Shown here one piece after another: positions 1 to 7,577 of a stretch of DNA of 64,000 nucleotides; positions within the stretch are counted from its first letter, which is position 1; each line of letters begins with the position of its first letter. The stretch comes from Ruminococcus sp. Lineage in GTDB: Bacteria > Bacillota > Clostridia > Lachnospirales > Lachnospiraceae. The stretch is taken from the NCBI GenBank assembly GCA_013911065.1, contig JACERV010000020.1:1-64000 (forward strand), given 5' to 3'. Below the pieces are notes generated by a model, which had not been told where the DNA came from, did no database searches, and saw only the letters and a program-made list of their open reading frames with translations. Made by a program: the position numbers and the translations under genes.

Positions 1-94
1 TGGCTGCTTAAAATCCAAGAACTATATTCATAGCTTTATTAAGTGTACGCTTTTTTATGGAAAAATCAATCATTATCATAAAAAGTAGATAAAA

Positions 95-141
95 AAACGA
101 AGAATCACCAGAACCGGCATTTGCCGGTTCTGGCGATTCTT
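95..141 (-). terminator. intrinsic terminator of eno
   Basis: A 19-bp inverted repeat with a 4-nt loop (100-118 and 123-141, one G-T type mismatch) is followed in the minus direction by a run of T residues (complement of 91-97). It lies 60 bases past the enolase stop codon. Confidence 0.9.
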
Positions 142-201
142 AATTAAGAACTTATTTTACAGCCCCCTGTTTCTTAATATGCCCTCATTCTATACCCTAA
201 A

Positions 202-1473
202 TTACTTTTTCAATTGTTCTTCTATTCTTAAGAGCTGATTATATTTTGCCACCCTCTCTGAACGGCAGGGTGCTCCGGTTTTTATCTGTCCGGTATTAAA
301 AGCCACTGCAATATCTGCAATTGTAGTATCTTCTGTCTCCCCCGACCTGTGAGATATAATAGCATTATATCCTGCTCTCTGCGCCATTTCAATTGCAGCT
401 ATAGCTTCCGTCAGAGTTCCAATCTGGTTTACTTTCACTAAAATTGCATTTGCCACATGCTGCTCAATTCCTTTGCTCAGACGTTCTACATTTGTGACAA
501 AGAGGTCGTCCCCTACTAGTTGAATATCATTTCCCAATCTTGTGGTCAACAGTTCCCATCCATCCCAGTCTTCTTCATCCAGAGGGTCTTCAATAGAACG
601 GATTGGAAACTCCATTGCCAGGTCTTCATAATACTCAATCAATTCCTCCGCCGAACGTATAATTTTCTCCCCCCGCATTTTGCTCTCTCCAGGAAATACA
701 TACTTCTTAAAGTCCTTATTGTATAGTTCAGACGCGGCTACATCTAAAGCTATTGCAATATCTTTTTCCATCTCGTATCCGGCTGCTTCTACCGCTTGTT
801 TTAAAAATCTCAATGCTTCTTTTGCATCCGGCAGATCCGGTGCAAATCCACCTTCATCTCCCACCGCTGTGTTTAATCCATTTTCTTTCAGCAGCTTCTT
901 TAAGGTCTGATAGATTTCTGCGCACATGCGAAGTCCTTCTTTAAAGTTCTCCGCCCCCACGGGCATTATCATAAATTCCTGGATATCCAATGTATTATCC
1001 GCATGAGCGCCTCCGTTCAGGATGTTCATCATCGGAACAGGAAGTTTACATGCATTTACTCCTCCAAGGTACCGGTAGAGCGGCATTTTCAGCGCGTTTG
1101 CCGCCGTCTTTGATGCTGCCAGGGATACTCCCAGCAGAGCATTGGCGCCCAGGTTTTTCTTGTTCTTGCTTCCGTCAGCTTTAATCAGCACTGCGTCCAA
1201 TGCAGCCTGGTCAAATACATTAACACCTATCACAGCTCTGGCCAGCTGGTCGTTGACATGTTCCACAGCCCGCTCCACTCCTTTGCCTCCATAGCGCTCT
1301 TCATTGTCACGCAGCTCCACTGCCTCGTATTTTCCCGTAGATGCCCCGGAAGGTACAGCAGCGCGGCCCACGATGTCCTCTCCTGCCAGCACTTCTACTT
1401 CTATTGTAGGATTCCCTCTGGAATCTATAATTTCTCTTGCGTATACATCACGAATCGGTAAATACTGATACAT
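202..1473 (-). CDS. eno: enolase (phosphopyruvate hydratase)
   Basis: Glycolytic enzyme converting 2-phosphoglycerate to phosphoenolpyruvate in the cytoplasm. The 423-residue length is normal for the family. The N-terminus carries the [15 protein letters not shown] segment, then [15 protein letters not shown], the GDEGGFAP loop, the metal ligand region [13 protein letters not shown], and the C-terminal signature [14 protein letters not shown] followed by [11 protein letters not shown]. The ATG start has a good AAGGAGG site (complement of about 1480-1490). It is a single gene with its own terminator and faces a divergently transcribed membrane protein gene. Confidence 0.97.
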   Translation of the reverse strand: MYQYLPIRDVYAREIIDSRGNPTIEVEVLAGEDIVGRAAVPSGASTGKYEAVELRDNEERYGGKGVERAVEHVNDQLARAVIGVNVFDQAALDAVLIKADGSKNKKNLGANALLGVSLAASKTAANALKMPLYRYLGGVNACKLPVPMMNILNGGAHADNTLDIQEFMIMPVGAENFKEGLRMCAEIYQTLKKLLKENGLNTAVGDEGGFAPDLPDAKEALRFLKQAVEAAGYEMEKDIAIALDVAASELYNKDFKKYVFPGESKMRGEKIIRSAEELIEYYEDLAMEFPIRSIEDPLDEEDWDGWELLTTRLGNDIQLVGDDLFVTNVERLSKGIEQHVANAILVKVNQIGTLTEAIAAIEMAQRAGYNAIISHRSGETEDTTIADIAVAFNTGQIKTGAPCRSERVAKYNQLLRIEEQLKK

Positions 1474-1528
1474 ATTTTATTTCCTCCTTATGGGAAAGTA
1501 GTATTTCCAAATATCTGCTCTTAATGCG

Positions 1529-1557
1529 TTGACTTTTGATATTCCCAGCGTTACAAT
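1529..1557 (+). promoter_or_regulatory. sigma-A-like promoter of the YitT-type gene
   Basis: TTGACT (1529-1534), a 17-base spacer and TACAAT (1552-1557). It lies 55 bases upstream of the preferred start codon at 1613, which argues against the longer reading frame that begins with TTG at 1529. Confidence 0.65.
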
Positions 1558-1612
1558 TCGGATAGAATATGCAGATATCAAATACATGATATATAAGATA
1601 GGAACTAGACCC

Positions 1613-2455
1613 ATGAAAGACAAAATAAAATATTTTCTTTTATTGACATGCAGCACACTTGTTATGGCTGTAGGAACTTACTTTTTTAAATTTGCAAATA
1701 ACTTTACTTTTGGCGGTATTACCGGCCTTGCCGTCCTGGTTGCCAAGACACGGGTTCTGTCTGCCGGTGACTTTACTTTTATCATGAATATGCTATTGCT
1801 GGTCATTGGTTTCATTGTCTTAGGGCGTAAGTTTGCTGCAAAGACTGCCTATTGCAGTATTTTGCTTTCTGTGGTGCTTTCCGGCCTGGAACGTATTTAT
1901 CCAATGTCTCAGCCTTTGACTGACCAGCCTATGCTGGAGTTGTGTTTTGCCATCGCTCTTCCTTCTCTTGGCTCCGCCATTTTATTTAATATCGGTTCCT
2001 CCAGCGGGGGTACGGATATTATTGCTATGATTCTAAAAAAATATTCCAGCTTTGACATCGGACGTGCGCTGCTTGTTACAGATATTCTGATTGCCGTAGC
2101 AGGCTGTTTTGTGTTTGGGATCAAAACCGGCCTTTATTCCTTCCTGGGCCTGGCTATCCGTTCTTTCATGATTGATACATTTATTGAAAGTTTTAACTTA
2201 TCCAAGTATTTTAATGTTGTTTGTGATGAGCCAGAACCCATCTGTAATTATATTGTAAATACGCTGCACCGCAGTGCCACAGTCTGTCATGCCCAGGGGG
2301 CCTTTTCTGGAAAGGATAAATATATTATTTTCACTGCGCTTAACCGCCATCAGGCTATAAAGCTTCGTAATTATATTAAAGCAACTCAGCCAGAAGCATT
2401 TATTTTAATCTCTAACACGAGTGAAATTATCGGAAAAGGATTTCATAGTATCTAA
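1613..2455 (+). CDS. YitT/DUF2179 family membrane protein
   Basis: A 280-residue integral membrane protein of unknown transport or signalling role. About five to six hydrophobic segments fill residues 8-190, including a glycine/serine-rich stretch NIGSSSGGTDIIAMIL typical of the YitT family. A soluble C-terminal DUF2179 domain of about 80 residues follows (from FNVVCDEPEPICNYI to the end). The start at 1613 is chosen because it is preceded by AGGAAC, matches the family N-terminus and lies downstream of a clear promoter. The frame remains open to 1529. The substrate is unknown. Confidence 0.85.
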   Translation: MKDKIKYFLLLTCSTLVMAVGTYFFKFANNFTFGGITGLAVLVAKTRVLSAGDFTFIMNMLLLVIGFIVLGRKFAAKTAYCSILLSVVLSGLERIYPMSQPLTDQPMLELCFAIALPSLGSAILFNIGSSSGGTDIIAMILKKYSSFDIGRALLVTDILIAVAGCFVFGIKTGLYSFLGLAIRSFMIDTFIESFNLSKYFNVVCDEPEPICNYIVNTLHRSATVCHAQGAFSGKDKYIIFTALNRHQAIKLRNYIKATQPEAFILISNTSEIIGKGFHSI

Positions 2456-2479
2456 GGTTCCGGCAATGCTCCCTTTTTA

Positions 2480-2532
2480 TAATAAAAACCCAAATCAAAA
2501 CAATATTTTTTATATATCGTTCAGATTTGGGT
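2480..2532 (-). terminator. intrinsic terminator of the SleB-like gene
   Basis: ACCCAAATC (2488-2496) pairs with GATTTGGGT (2524-2532) around a 27-base AT-rich loop. In the minus direction the stem is followed by TTTTTATT. It is located just past the stop codon of the minus-strand hydrolase gene. Confidence 0.65.
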
Positions 2533-2580
2533 AAAACCTGTTACCAGTAATTTTTCCGGTAAACTCTTATTTACTTATTC

Positions 2581-3309
2581 TTAATGGAAGAAATGGTCTC
2601 CTATCTGAATCCCATAATCTCCATTTCCGAAGTACAGACAATCTCCGATTGGGTTAGCCCCTGCAAGTGCATCTGCTGCGGCCTGCATAGCAGTATCCGT
2701 ATATCCGCCGCTTGCCAGTACACTATCCAGCCAGCCTGTCATTGCAGGTCCAAACTGTCCCGGCTGATAGATAACCTCTGAAATACTGCCTGGGTAAACA
2801 CCACTGTTGACACGGTTCATGATAACAGCTCCTACCGCTACCTGCCCGTCATAGGGCTGATTACCTGCCTCACAGAAAATGATAGCTGCCAGTAATTCCT
2901 GCTCTCCCGCCATTACCGGTACGCTTGCCGCTTCCGCCGCTGTTGCTTCTGCCGCTGCTGCTTCTGCTGCCGCTGCTTCCTCCGCAACCCTCTGTGCTTC
3001 TTCTGCAGCCAGTCTTGCTTCTTCCTCTTTCTTTTTCTGTTCTTCTATTTTTCTCTGCTCTTCTTTTTTCTGTTCTTCCTCATAAGCCGCCTTTGCTTCT
3101 TTTGCAGCTTTTTTCGTCTGAATTGTCCCTGAAGCAGGAATGCTTTCCGCCGTTTCAGCTAATATCGTATTTCTATTACCCTTGTCCAAGCTTTCAATTG
3201 TAACTGCCTCCGGCATCAAAGATGCCGCATGTGCGGTAAATCCAGCTGCGAACAGTGTGCATACCGTCACACTTGTCAATACCGCCATAAATTTTTTACC
3301 TTGTAACAT
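2581..3309 (-). CDS. SleB-family cell wall hydrolase, secreted
   Basis: A 242-residue exported protein. An N-terminal signal peptide (residues 1-29, ending AHA) is followed by a long charged and alanine-rich coiled coil (about 65-130, EEEQKKEEQRKIEEQKKKEEE type). The C-terminal Hydrolase_2 domain (about 137-242) contains IFCEAGNQPYDGQVAVGAVI with the catalytic-type glutamate and a QFGP segment. The family cleaves peptidoglycan; SleB and CwlJ act in spore cortex lysis, but versions with a coiled-coil spacer are also found in vegetative cells. The start has an excellent CAGGAGG site. It is a monocistronic gene with its own terminator. Confidence 0.88.
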   Translation of the reverse strand: MLQGKKFMAVLTSVTVCTLFAAGFTAHAASLMPEAVTIESLDKGNRNTILAETAESIPASGTIQTKKAAKEAKAAYEEEQKKEEQRKIEEQKKKEEEARLAAEEAQRVAEEAAAAEAAAAEATAAEAASVPVMAGEQELLAAIIFCEAGNQPYDGQVAVGAVIMNRVNSGVYPGSISEVIYQPGQFGPAMTGWLDSVLASGGYTDTAMQAAADALAGANPIGDCLYFGNGDYGIQIGDHFFH

Positions 3310-3506
3310 ATACTTTAACCTCCTGATTATCGTAATATCTTCACGAGTTCGTAATAAGCCCGTAATAAACTATACGCTTAAGATTTCGAACTTATTACAG
3401 ATATTACAAAATTGTTACAAGAATTATTCTAATACAAAATTAGCATTCTGTCAACTTTTTTATTTCCCACCCGTATTTTCCCGGGTTTTTCCGAAGTTTT
3501 AAAACA

Positions 3507-3563
3507 ATTCTGAAAATGAACCGCAAAGGGGTCAGTCCCTTTTGAAAAGGGACTGACCCCTTT
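3507..3563 (+). repeat. dispersed hairpin repeat, copy 1
   Basis: A near-perfect palindrome (3525-3563; stem AAAGGGGTCAGTCCC with its complement) is preceded by the tag ATTCTGAAAATGAA. Two further copies with the same tag and nearly the same stem occur at 48091-48151 and 51048-51103. In this copy the stem reads GTCAGTCCC instead of GACAGTCCC, with a compensating change on the other arm. It ends 11 bases past the 3' end of the downstream minus-strand gene and may act as a bidirectional terminator. Confidence 0.8.
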
Positions 3564-3574
3564 ATTTATCCTCT

Positions 3575-4051
3575 TTATTTTCTTTGTTTTCCGCTGAATT
3601 CTTCTGCCATTATTTTTATCACTGCTACTATGGATGTCATCTTTTCGTTAAACTCAAAATGTTTTCCTGTCTGGCATTTCATCAGGATACTTAGCGCCTC
3701 CATTTTTTCCTCAGTTTCCTCTACAATCTCTGCCCGGCCCTTTCCTACAAGGCTGGCATACCTGAATCCATATTGGCATGCTGTTTTATCTTCAACCAAT
3801 TCATGATCACAGTCTAATTCAAATCCTACCTTTGGATTCGCTTTTAATAAGTCTAACTTTTTTCCTTTCAGCGCAGCATGAACATAGAAGACCAATTTAT
3901 CTTCTTGATATGTATATCCAAAGTTCAGAGGCAATATATAAATCCCATCCTCATCATACATTCCTATACGCATTACCTTACAGGTATCCAATACATGCAG
4001 TATATCCTCCTGTCCTTTCATTTCTCGGTCTTTTCTTCTAATTTGCGTCAT
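3575..4051 (-). CDS. pyridoxamine 5'-phosphate oxidase-like flavin protein (NimA-like)
   Basis: A 158-residue cytoplasmic protein of the split-barrel flavin-binding family. It has MRIGMYDEDGIYILPLNFGY near the N-terminus, then FYVHAALKGKKLDLLKANPKVGFE, the usual pattern of the 5-nitroimidazole-resistance/pyridoxamine oxidase-like group. Members bind FMN or F420 and reduce small molecules; the substrate cannot be read here. The start at 4051 has AAGGGAG upstream; an in-frame start eight codons earlier lacks a site. Single gene. Confidence 0.8.
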   Translation of the reverse strand: MTQIRRKDREMKGQEDILHVLDTCKVMRIGMYDEDGIYILPLNFGYTYQEDKLVFYVHAALKGKKLDLLKANPKVGFELDCDHELVEDKTACQYGFRYASLVGKGRAEIVEETEEKMEALSILMKCQTGKHFEFNEKMTSIVAVIKIMAEEFSGKQRK

Positions 4052-4140
4052 GATTCTGCTCCCTTCTTTTTCCAATTTTCTAGATTATATCATATTTTTT
4101 TCTTTTTGAGCGTTTTGTCTTAAGAGGGCAGAGGATAATC

Positions 4141-4214
4141 AAAAAAATACCTTATGGTTCAGAAGACAATGGCTTTTAGCACTGCGTCATATCTTCTATC
4201 CATAAGGCATTTTT
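4141..4214 (-). terminator. long-hairpin terminator of ribU
   Basis: ATACCTTATGG...AGAAGAC (4148-4167) pairs with TCTTCTATCCATAAGGCAT (4192-4210). In the minus direction the stem is followed by seven T residues. It is 60 bases beyond the ribU stop. Confidence 0.7.
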
Positions 4215-4271
4215 TATCATGAACCATTTCGTTCTGTCACTGCACTTTTTTATATCCGAATTCCTGAGGTC

Positions 4272-4898
4272 CTATCTCATCCTGAATACCGGACTGATTT
4301 TCTTATAAATCAGCAATACAACCAGGGATACCAGCACCCCCTTTAACAAGTTAAATGGCGCTACTGCAAACAATACAAGAGTGGAAAGGCTCGTAATATT
4401 TGCATTTACAGCGGTTCCCATCTGTACCAGTGAATCTATAGGCATACCGAACGCTGCTGCATAAACCGGGAGCAAGACATACGCATTCAACACACATCCG
4501 AGTGCGGTCATACATATCGTACCCACAGCCATTCCTGTAATTGCGCCCTTTCTGGTCCGATTCCTTCTGTAAATCAGTCCCGCAGGAACACACAGTGAAC
4601 AGCCTATCAAAAAGTTAGCGATTTCTCCAACTCCCGCTGTAATCGTTCCATTTATAACAAAATTCAGAAGAATTTTCACAAATTCAATGACAACTCCTGC
4701 CAGCGGTCCCATTACAAAACAGCCGACTAACACCGGAACCTCACTGAAGTCAATCTCGTAAAATGCAGGTGCAAAGGGAAGTGGAATTTCAAATAACATT
4801 AATATTACGGCAATGGCAGATAACATACTAATCTGCGCGATGGTGCGGATTTTACTCCTGGATTGTGTTCTTGATACTACATTTGTTTCTGTACTCAT
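4272..4898 (-). CDS. ribU: riboflavin ECF transporter S component
   Basis: A 208-residue membrane protein that binds riboflavin and is energised by a shared ECF module encoded elsewhere. Six hydrophobic segments are visible. The MLSAIAVILMLFEIPLPFAPAFYEIDFSEVP stretch near residues 25-55 is characteristic of RibU. The gene follows an FMN riboswitch, which independently supports the riboflavin role. The ATG has an AAAGGAG site. Transcription comes from the riboswitch leader, whose original promoter has been displaced by the conjugative element. Confidence 0.93.
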   Translation of the reverse strand: MSTETNVVSRTQSRSKIRTIAQISMLSAIAVILMLFEIPLPFAPAFYEIDFSEVPVLVGCFVMGPLAGVVIEFVKILLNFVINGTITAGVGEIANFLIGCSLCVPAGLIYRRNRTRKGAITGMAVGTICMTALGCVLNAYVLLPVYAAAFGMPIDSLVQMGTAVNANITSLSTLVLFAVAPFNLLKGVLVSLVVLLIYKKISPVFRMR

Positions 4899-4996
4899 TT
4901 TGCTTCTCTCCTTTAATTAAAAAATTTTAAATTGAAAAGAAAGAAAATCTTCTTGGAAATTATGCTGGCGATACAGTGTGATCTCCCAGAGGCTTT

Positions 4997-5029
4997 TATG
5001 TAATGGAAAACACAGTTTCCCATTACATA
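4997..5029. repeat. palindromic hairpin between riboswitch terminator and ribU
   Basis: TATGTAATGG (4997-5006) and CCATTACATA (5020-5029) form a perfect 10-bp stem that can extend through AAAAC/GTTTC. It directly follows the riboswitch terminator and is followed on the plus strand by a run of A residues. A looser relative sits at 56923-56959. Confidence 0.6.
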
Positions 5030-5032
5030 AAA

Positions 5033-5209
5033 AAATCCCCGAATTACATATCCGGGGATTAAATCATACTTGTACGCGTATGCCAAAATTTCTTCTCTCA
5101 TCCAGACTTTACTGTCGGTACTGGAATTGCACCAGTTCAGCCGTTATTCCAAAATAACGGGTCGCGGACTATACCGCCGGTTGGGACTTGCACCCGACCC
5201 CGAAGAATT
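5033..5209 (-). promoter_or_regulatory. FMN riboswitch (RFN element) with intrinsic terminator
   Basis: Read on the minus strand, the leader begins TTCTTCGGGGTCGGGTGCAA, continues through the ACCGGCGGTATAGTCCGCGA core, an AACGG-type variable stem, the CTGGTGCAATTCCAGTACCG arm, GACAGTAAAGTC, and closes with GGATGAGAGAAGAA (complement of 5091-5105). All are hallmark RFN segments. P1 is TTCTTC with GAAGAA. Downstream, ATCCCCG (complement of 5054-5060) pairs with CGGGGAT followed by T residues (complement of 5029-5041), a terminator formed when FMN is bound. The 5' strand of P1 lies inside the attachment core of the conjugative element. Confidence 0.95.
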
Positions 5210-5211
5210 CA
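5195..5211. other. attL core of the ICE
   Basis: CGACCCCGAAGAATTCA, identical over 17 bases to 33117-33133. It is the 5' strand of the FMN riboswitch P1 stem plus the start of its conserved core. Chromosomal riboswitch sequence lies to the left and ICE sequence to the right. Confidence 0.9.
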
Positions 5212-5228
5212 ATCTTTTTATGTAGTTC

Positions 5229-5257
5229 ATTATAACCGATTATAAAGAATTATACAA
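5229..5257 (-). promoter_or_regulatory. outward promoter at the ICE left end, facing the riboswitch
   Basis: On the minus strand: TTGTAT (complement of 5252-5257), 17 bases, TATAAT (complement of 5229-5234), then 17 bases to the attachment core. It points into the FMN riboswitch and ribU. The displaced native promoter at 33150-33178 has the same layout. Confidence 0.75.
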
Positions 5258-5325
5258 GTGGTTTTTTTAGGCATTTTGCACAAATTTCAGTACATATTCT
5301 ATTACTACTGATTATAACTAAACGG

Positions 5326-5420
5326 TCATTTGTCGTATATTTGTCGTAAAACATATCATCAATCAAACCTTAAATTTCAACGTTTAAAGACAGTCTCAAA
5401 TAATCATTTGTCGTAAAACT
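5326..5420. repeat. integrase arm-type repeats, left end
   Basis: TCATTTGTCGTATATTTGTC (start of 5326-5352) contains two TTTGTCGTA units. A third copy, TCATTTGTCGTAAAACT, is at 5404-5420 and overlaps the 3' end of int. The same paired units occur inversely placed at the right end (33019-33045). They resemble the DR2 arm sites bound by the N-terminal domain of Tn916-family integrases. Confidence 0.75.
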
Positions 5421-6631
5421 CCGCGCTTTTCCTTATGATTCATTTTATCCATCTGTTTCTTTACCCTGTCCATATTCAACTTATCATATACTTTTAAAAT
5501 CATTTTCGGATTCTTATGCCCCATAATATATTGCATTGTCTTTATGTCAACTTCATTTTCTGCCATATTAGTGCATCCATTATGACGAAAGGTGTTGATG
5601 GATATTATAGGAAAATCATTATTAGTAGCTTTATTATAACGATTAACCATAGCATACAGTTGCTTATTAACACTCACAGCATAAAGGGGTGTTCCACTTT
5701 CAGAAACAAAAACAAAATCAGAATATCCATCCACTACTAAAGTTGATTTGTTTGTCAACCTTCCAGCATGTAATATTTTAAAACATTCATAAGCCAAATC
5801 CGTCATAGGTATGATTCTTTCCCTATTTTTATCGGTTCCATATGTCGCATAAAACTGCATTTTACCATTCTTTTTCCTATAAACGATACCATGATTTACC
5901 TTTATTTCCCTTTTTCTCATATCCACATTTGACCAATCCAAACCGATAATCTCATTAGGACGTGTAGATGTCTCCTGAATAATGGTAAACAATAATCCAT
6001 ACTTACGGCCATTCCTATGATATTTTAAAATCTCATTAAAAAAAATCTGCTGTTCTATGGGAGACATGGCATCACGTGGCACCGTTTTTGTATAATCACT
6101 ACAACAACTATCTGCCGGATTACGCCCGATCACTTCATCATCAACCAACAGCTGTAATGATGGTCTTATTATCTTATGCAATATCTGTATTGTTCCATTA
6201 GAATATCCACCTTTTGATTTCAGGGAATAAAACTGTTTTATATCCGACTTTCTAATATCAATAACTTGTTTTCTCCCTAATACAGAATTTTCAATATCTT
6301 TCTCGAAGTAATACATATAATTAGTATATGTAGCATTGGCAAATCGTTTTATACTCAAATATTTTTTTATACAATCAGACAAGGTAATCATTGATGCCCT
6401 GATATGATAGCCATCACTCAGCTTTTCTTCTAGTTCTTTCTCCTGTTCCCGCAGTGACAATTTATCACGTTTGCCCTGGGGAGTTCTATCCGTTGCCACT
6501 AACTTCCAACTATACAACGAACGTCTTACTCCGTCTAAATCATCATACTTATACTCATAACTTCCATCTTTTCTCTGGCTCTCTCCTGTCCTAAGTAATC
6601 TACCCTTACTATCTTTTCTCTTACTGGACAT
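5396..6631 (-). CDS. int: tyrosine recombinase, Tn916-type integrase
   Basis: Catalyses integration and excision of the ICE. The 411-residue length is close to the 405 of Tn916 Int. The N-terminal arm-binding domain (about 10-60; GRLLRTGESQRKDGSYEYKY) is Tn916-like, followed by a core-binding domain (about 80-170) and the catalytic domain. Expected active-site residues are R224, K268, R349, H372 and the nucleophile Y382 (in GHKNPKMILKVYDKL). The residue three before R349 is N346, where most relatives have histidine. The start has GGAAAGGAG. The gene sits at the ICE end, separated from xis by a terminator hairpin. Confidence 0.95.
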   Translation of the reverse strand: MSSKRKDSKGRLLRTGESQRKDGSYEYKYDDLDGVRRSLYSWKLVATDRTPQGKRDKLSLREQEKELEEKLSDGYHIRASMITLSDCIKKYLSIKRFANATYTNYMYYFEKDIENSVLGRKQVIDIRKSDIKQFYSLKSKGGYSNGTIQILHKIIRPSLQLLVDDEVIGRNPADSCCSDYTKTVPRDAMSPIEQQIFFNEILKYHRNGRKYGLLFTIIQETSTRPNEIIGLDWSNVDMRKREIKVNHGIVYRKKNGKMQFYATYGTDKNRERIIPMTDLAYECFKILHAGRLTNKSTLVVDGYSDFVFVSESGTPLYAVSVNKQLYAMVNRYNKATNNDFPIISINTFRHNGCTNMAENEVDIKTMQYIMGHKNPKMILKVYDKLNMDRVKKQMDKMNHKEKRGVLRQMII

Positions 6632-6651
6632 ATTAATACACTCCTTTCCAT

Positions 6652-6699
6652 AAAAAAGAGCCTTGATATGATATTAATAAAATACCACATTCAAGGCTC
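6652..6699 (-). terminator. intrinsic terminator between xis and int
   Basis: GAGCCTTGA (6658-6666) pairs with TCAAGGCTC (6691-6699) over a 24-base AT-rich loop. In the minus direction six T residues follow (complement of 6652-6657). It lies 17 bases past the xis stop and 21 bases upstream of the int start, so it may limit xis-int read-through. Confidence 0.75.
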
Positions 6700-6715
6700 A
6701 TAGTCCAATGTCTTC

Positions 6716-6916
6716 CTACAGCGAATAACATCTTTCAATATATTTATCAAACAAGCGTCTTTTTATTAATCGCTTTGTTCCAATCCACAAAACAAACTCA
6801 CATTTTTCACTACTTGTTATTTCTTTCAACTTATTTATTCCAATACCGGAATACGCCGCCGCTTCTTCCACTGTAAGATTTGACTTTTCCCATATTGGTA
6901 CTTCTTTCCTTTTCAT
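6716..6916 (-). CDS. xis: excisionase, Tn916 Xis-like
   Basis: A 66-residue winged-helix DNA-bending protein needed for excision. The sequence WEKSNLTVEEAAAYSGIGIN followed by KLKEITSS...FVLWIGTKRLIKRRLFDKYI matches the MerR/Xis fold of Tn916-family excisionases in length and layout. The start codon has GAGGTGAG upstream. It is immediately upstream of int in the usual order. Confidence 0.92.
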   Translation of the reverse strand: MKRKEVPIWEKSNLTVEEAAAYSGIGINKLKEITSSEKCEFVLWIGTKRLIKRRLFDKYIERCYSL

Positions 6917-6953
6917 ATTCTCACCTCACTATTCATGATGTCTATATACGTAA

Positions 6954-7280
6954 TTAAAATAAAACATAAGGATTATTAAGCCATATTTCACTGTACCCTC
7001 TGGCAATCATAAACTGTCTATATTCAAATAAGATATTTACGTTTTCAAGTAGCTCCCCATCCAGCAAATCTGAATCCCGAAAAGAGTATACATATATATC
7101 ATCTGGCAGAAAATCCACTTGCAATTGTCCCATTTCTGAAAAAAGAGTAAAAGAAACTCGAATAAAGTTCTGGTCGAGCATTCTCCCAAAATGTACTAAA
7201 TTGGCATAAGGATAAACCATTTTTAAAACAAATTCAATTTCCTTCTCATTCATATATCTTGCCATTTCCATATACTTCAT
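6954..7280 (-). CDS. hypothetical ICE protein (108 aa)
   Basis: Not recognised. A mostly acidic soluble protein with conserved-looking aromatic residues and no signal peptide or membrane segment. The start at 7280 (MKYMEMARYMNEKEIEF) is supported by CGGGAGGAAAAT; an upstream in-frame start at 7313 overlaps the palindrome at 7305-7324 and has no site. It lies between xis and a divergent small repressor, so it may be part of the recombination module. Confidence 0.7.
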   Translation of the reverse strand: MKYMEMARYMNEKEIEFVLKMVYPYANLVHFGRMLDQNFIRVSFTLFSEMGQLQVDFLPDDIYVYSFRDSDLLDGELLENVNILFEYRQFMIARGYSEIWLNNPYVLF

Positions 7281-7304
7281 ATTTTCCTCCCGTATTATAT
7301 ATGT

Positions 7305-7324
7305 ATTAGCCATTTATGGCTAAT
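7305..7324. promoter_or_regulatory. palindromic operator between divergent genes
   Basis: ATTAGCCA-TTTA-TGGCTAAT is a perfect 8-bp inverted repeat in the 92-base gap between the 6954-7280 gene and the small HTH gene. A partial repeat ATAGCCAATA follows at 7332. It is a likely binding site for the HTH protein encoded next to it. Confidence 0.5.
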
Positions 7325-7372
7325 GTTATTATAGCCAATATTCGGGTATTATTCAAGCAGGAGGATTATAAT

Positions 7373-7573
7373 ATGATTTCATACGAACCACTTTGGAATA
7401 CCTTAGAAGAAAAAGGCATTTCTCAATATGCATTGATTAAAGAATACGGTGTATCGGCCGGACAGTTATCAAGATTAAGGGCTAACCAGAATGTTTCTAC
7501 ACATACGATTAATAGGCTCTGTAAAATTCTATCATGTCGGGTACAGGATATCATTATTTACATAGAAGAATGA
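7373..7573 (+). CDS. small Cro/CI-type HTH regulator (66 aa)
   Basis: A 66-residue DNA-binding protein consisting of one XRE helix-turn-helix (ISQYALIKEYGVSAGQLSRL followed by RANQNVSTHTINRLCKIL), ending CRVQDIIIYIEE as in many YozG-like regulators. The start at 7373 is preceded by CAGGAGGATTATA; the open frame extends upstream to 7316 but without a site. It is the only plus-strand gene between 5.4 and 31.4 kb, divergent from the neighbour at 6954, suggesting it controls the xis-int end. Confidence 0.85.
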   Translation: MISYEPLWNTLEEKGISQYALIKEYGVSAGQLSRLRANQNVSTHTINRLCKILSCRVQDIIIYIEE

Positions 7574-7577
7574 TATC

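Noticed and set aside
1529-1612. TTG start for the YitT-type protein
   Set aside because: The TTG is part of the -35 box of the promoter; the start at 1613 fits the family length.
2879-3203. Alanine-, serine- and leucine-rich plus-strand frames
   Set aside because: Antisense shadows of the low-complexity coiled coil of the SleB-like protein.
4913-5101. 62-codon frame in the ribU leader
   Set aside because: It overlaps the riboswitch terminator and hairpin; the sequence is explained by RNA structure.
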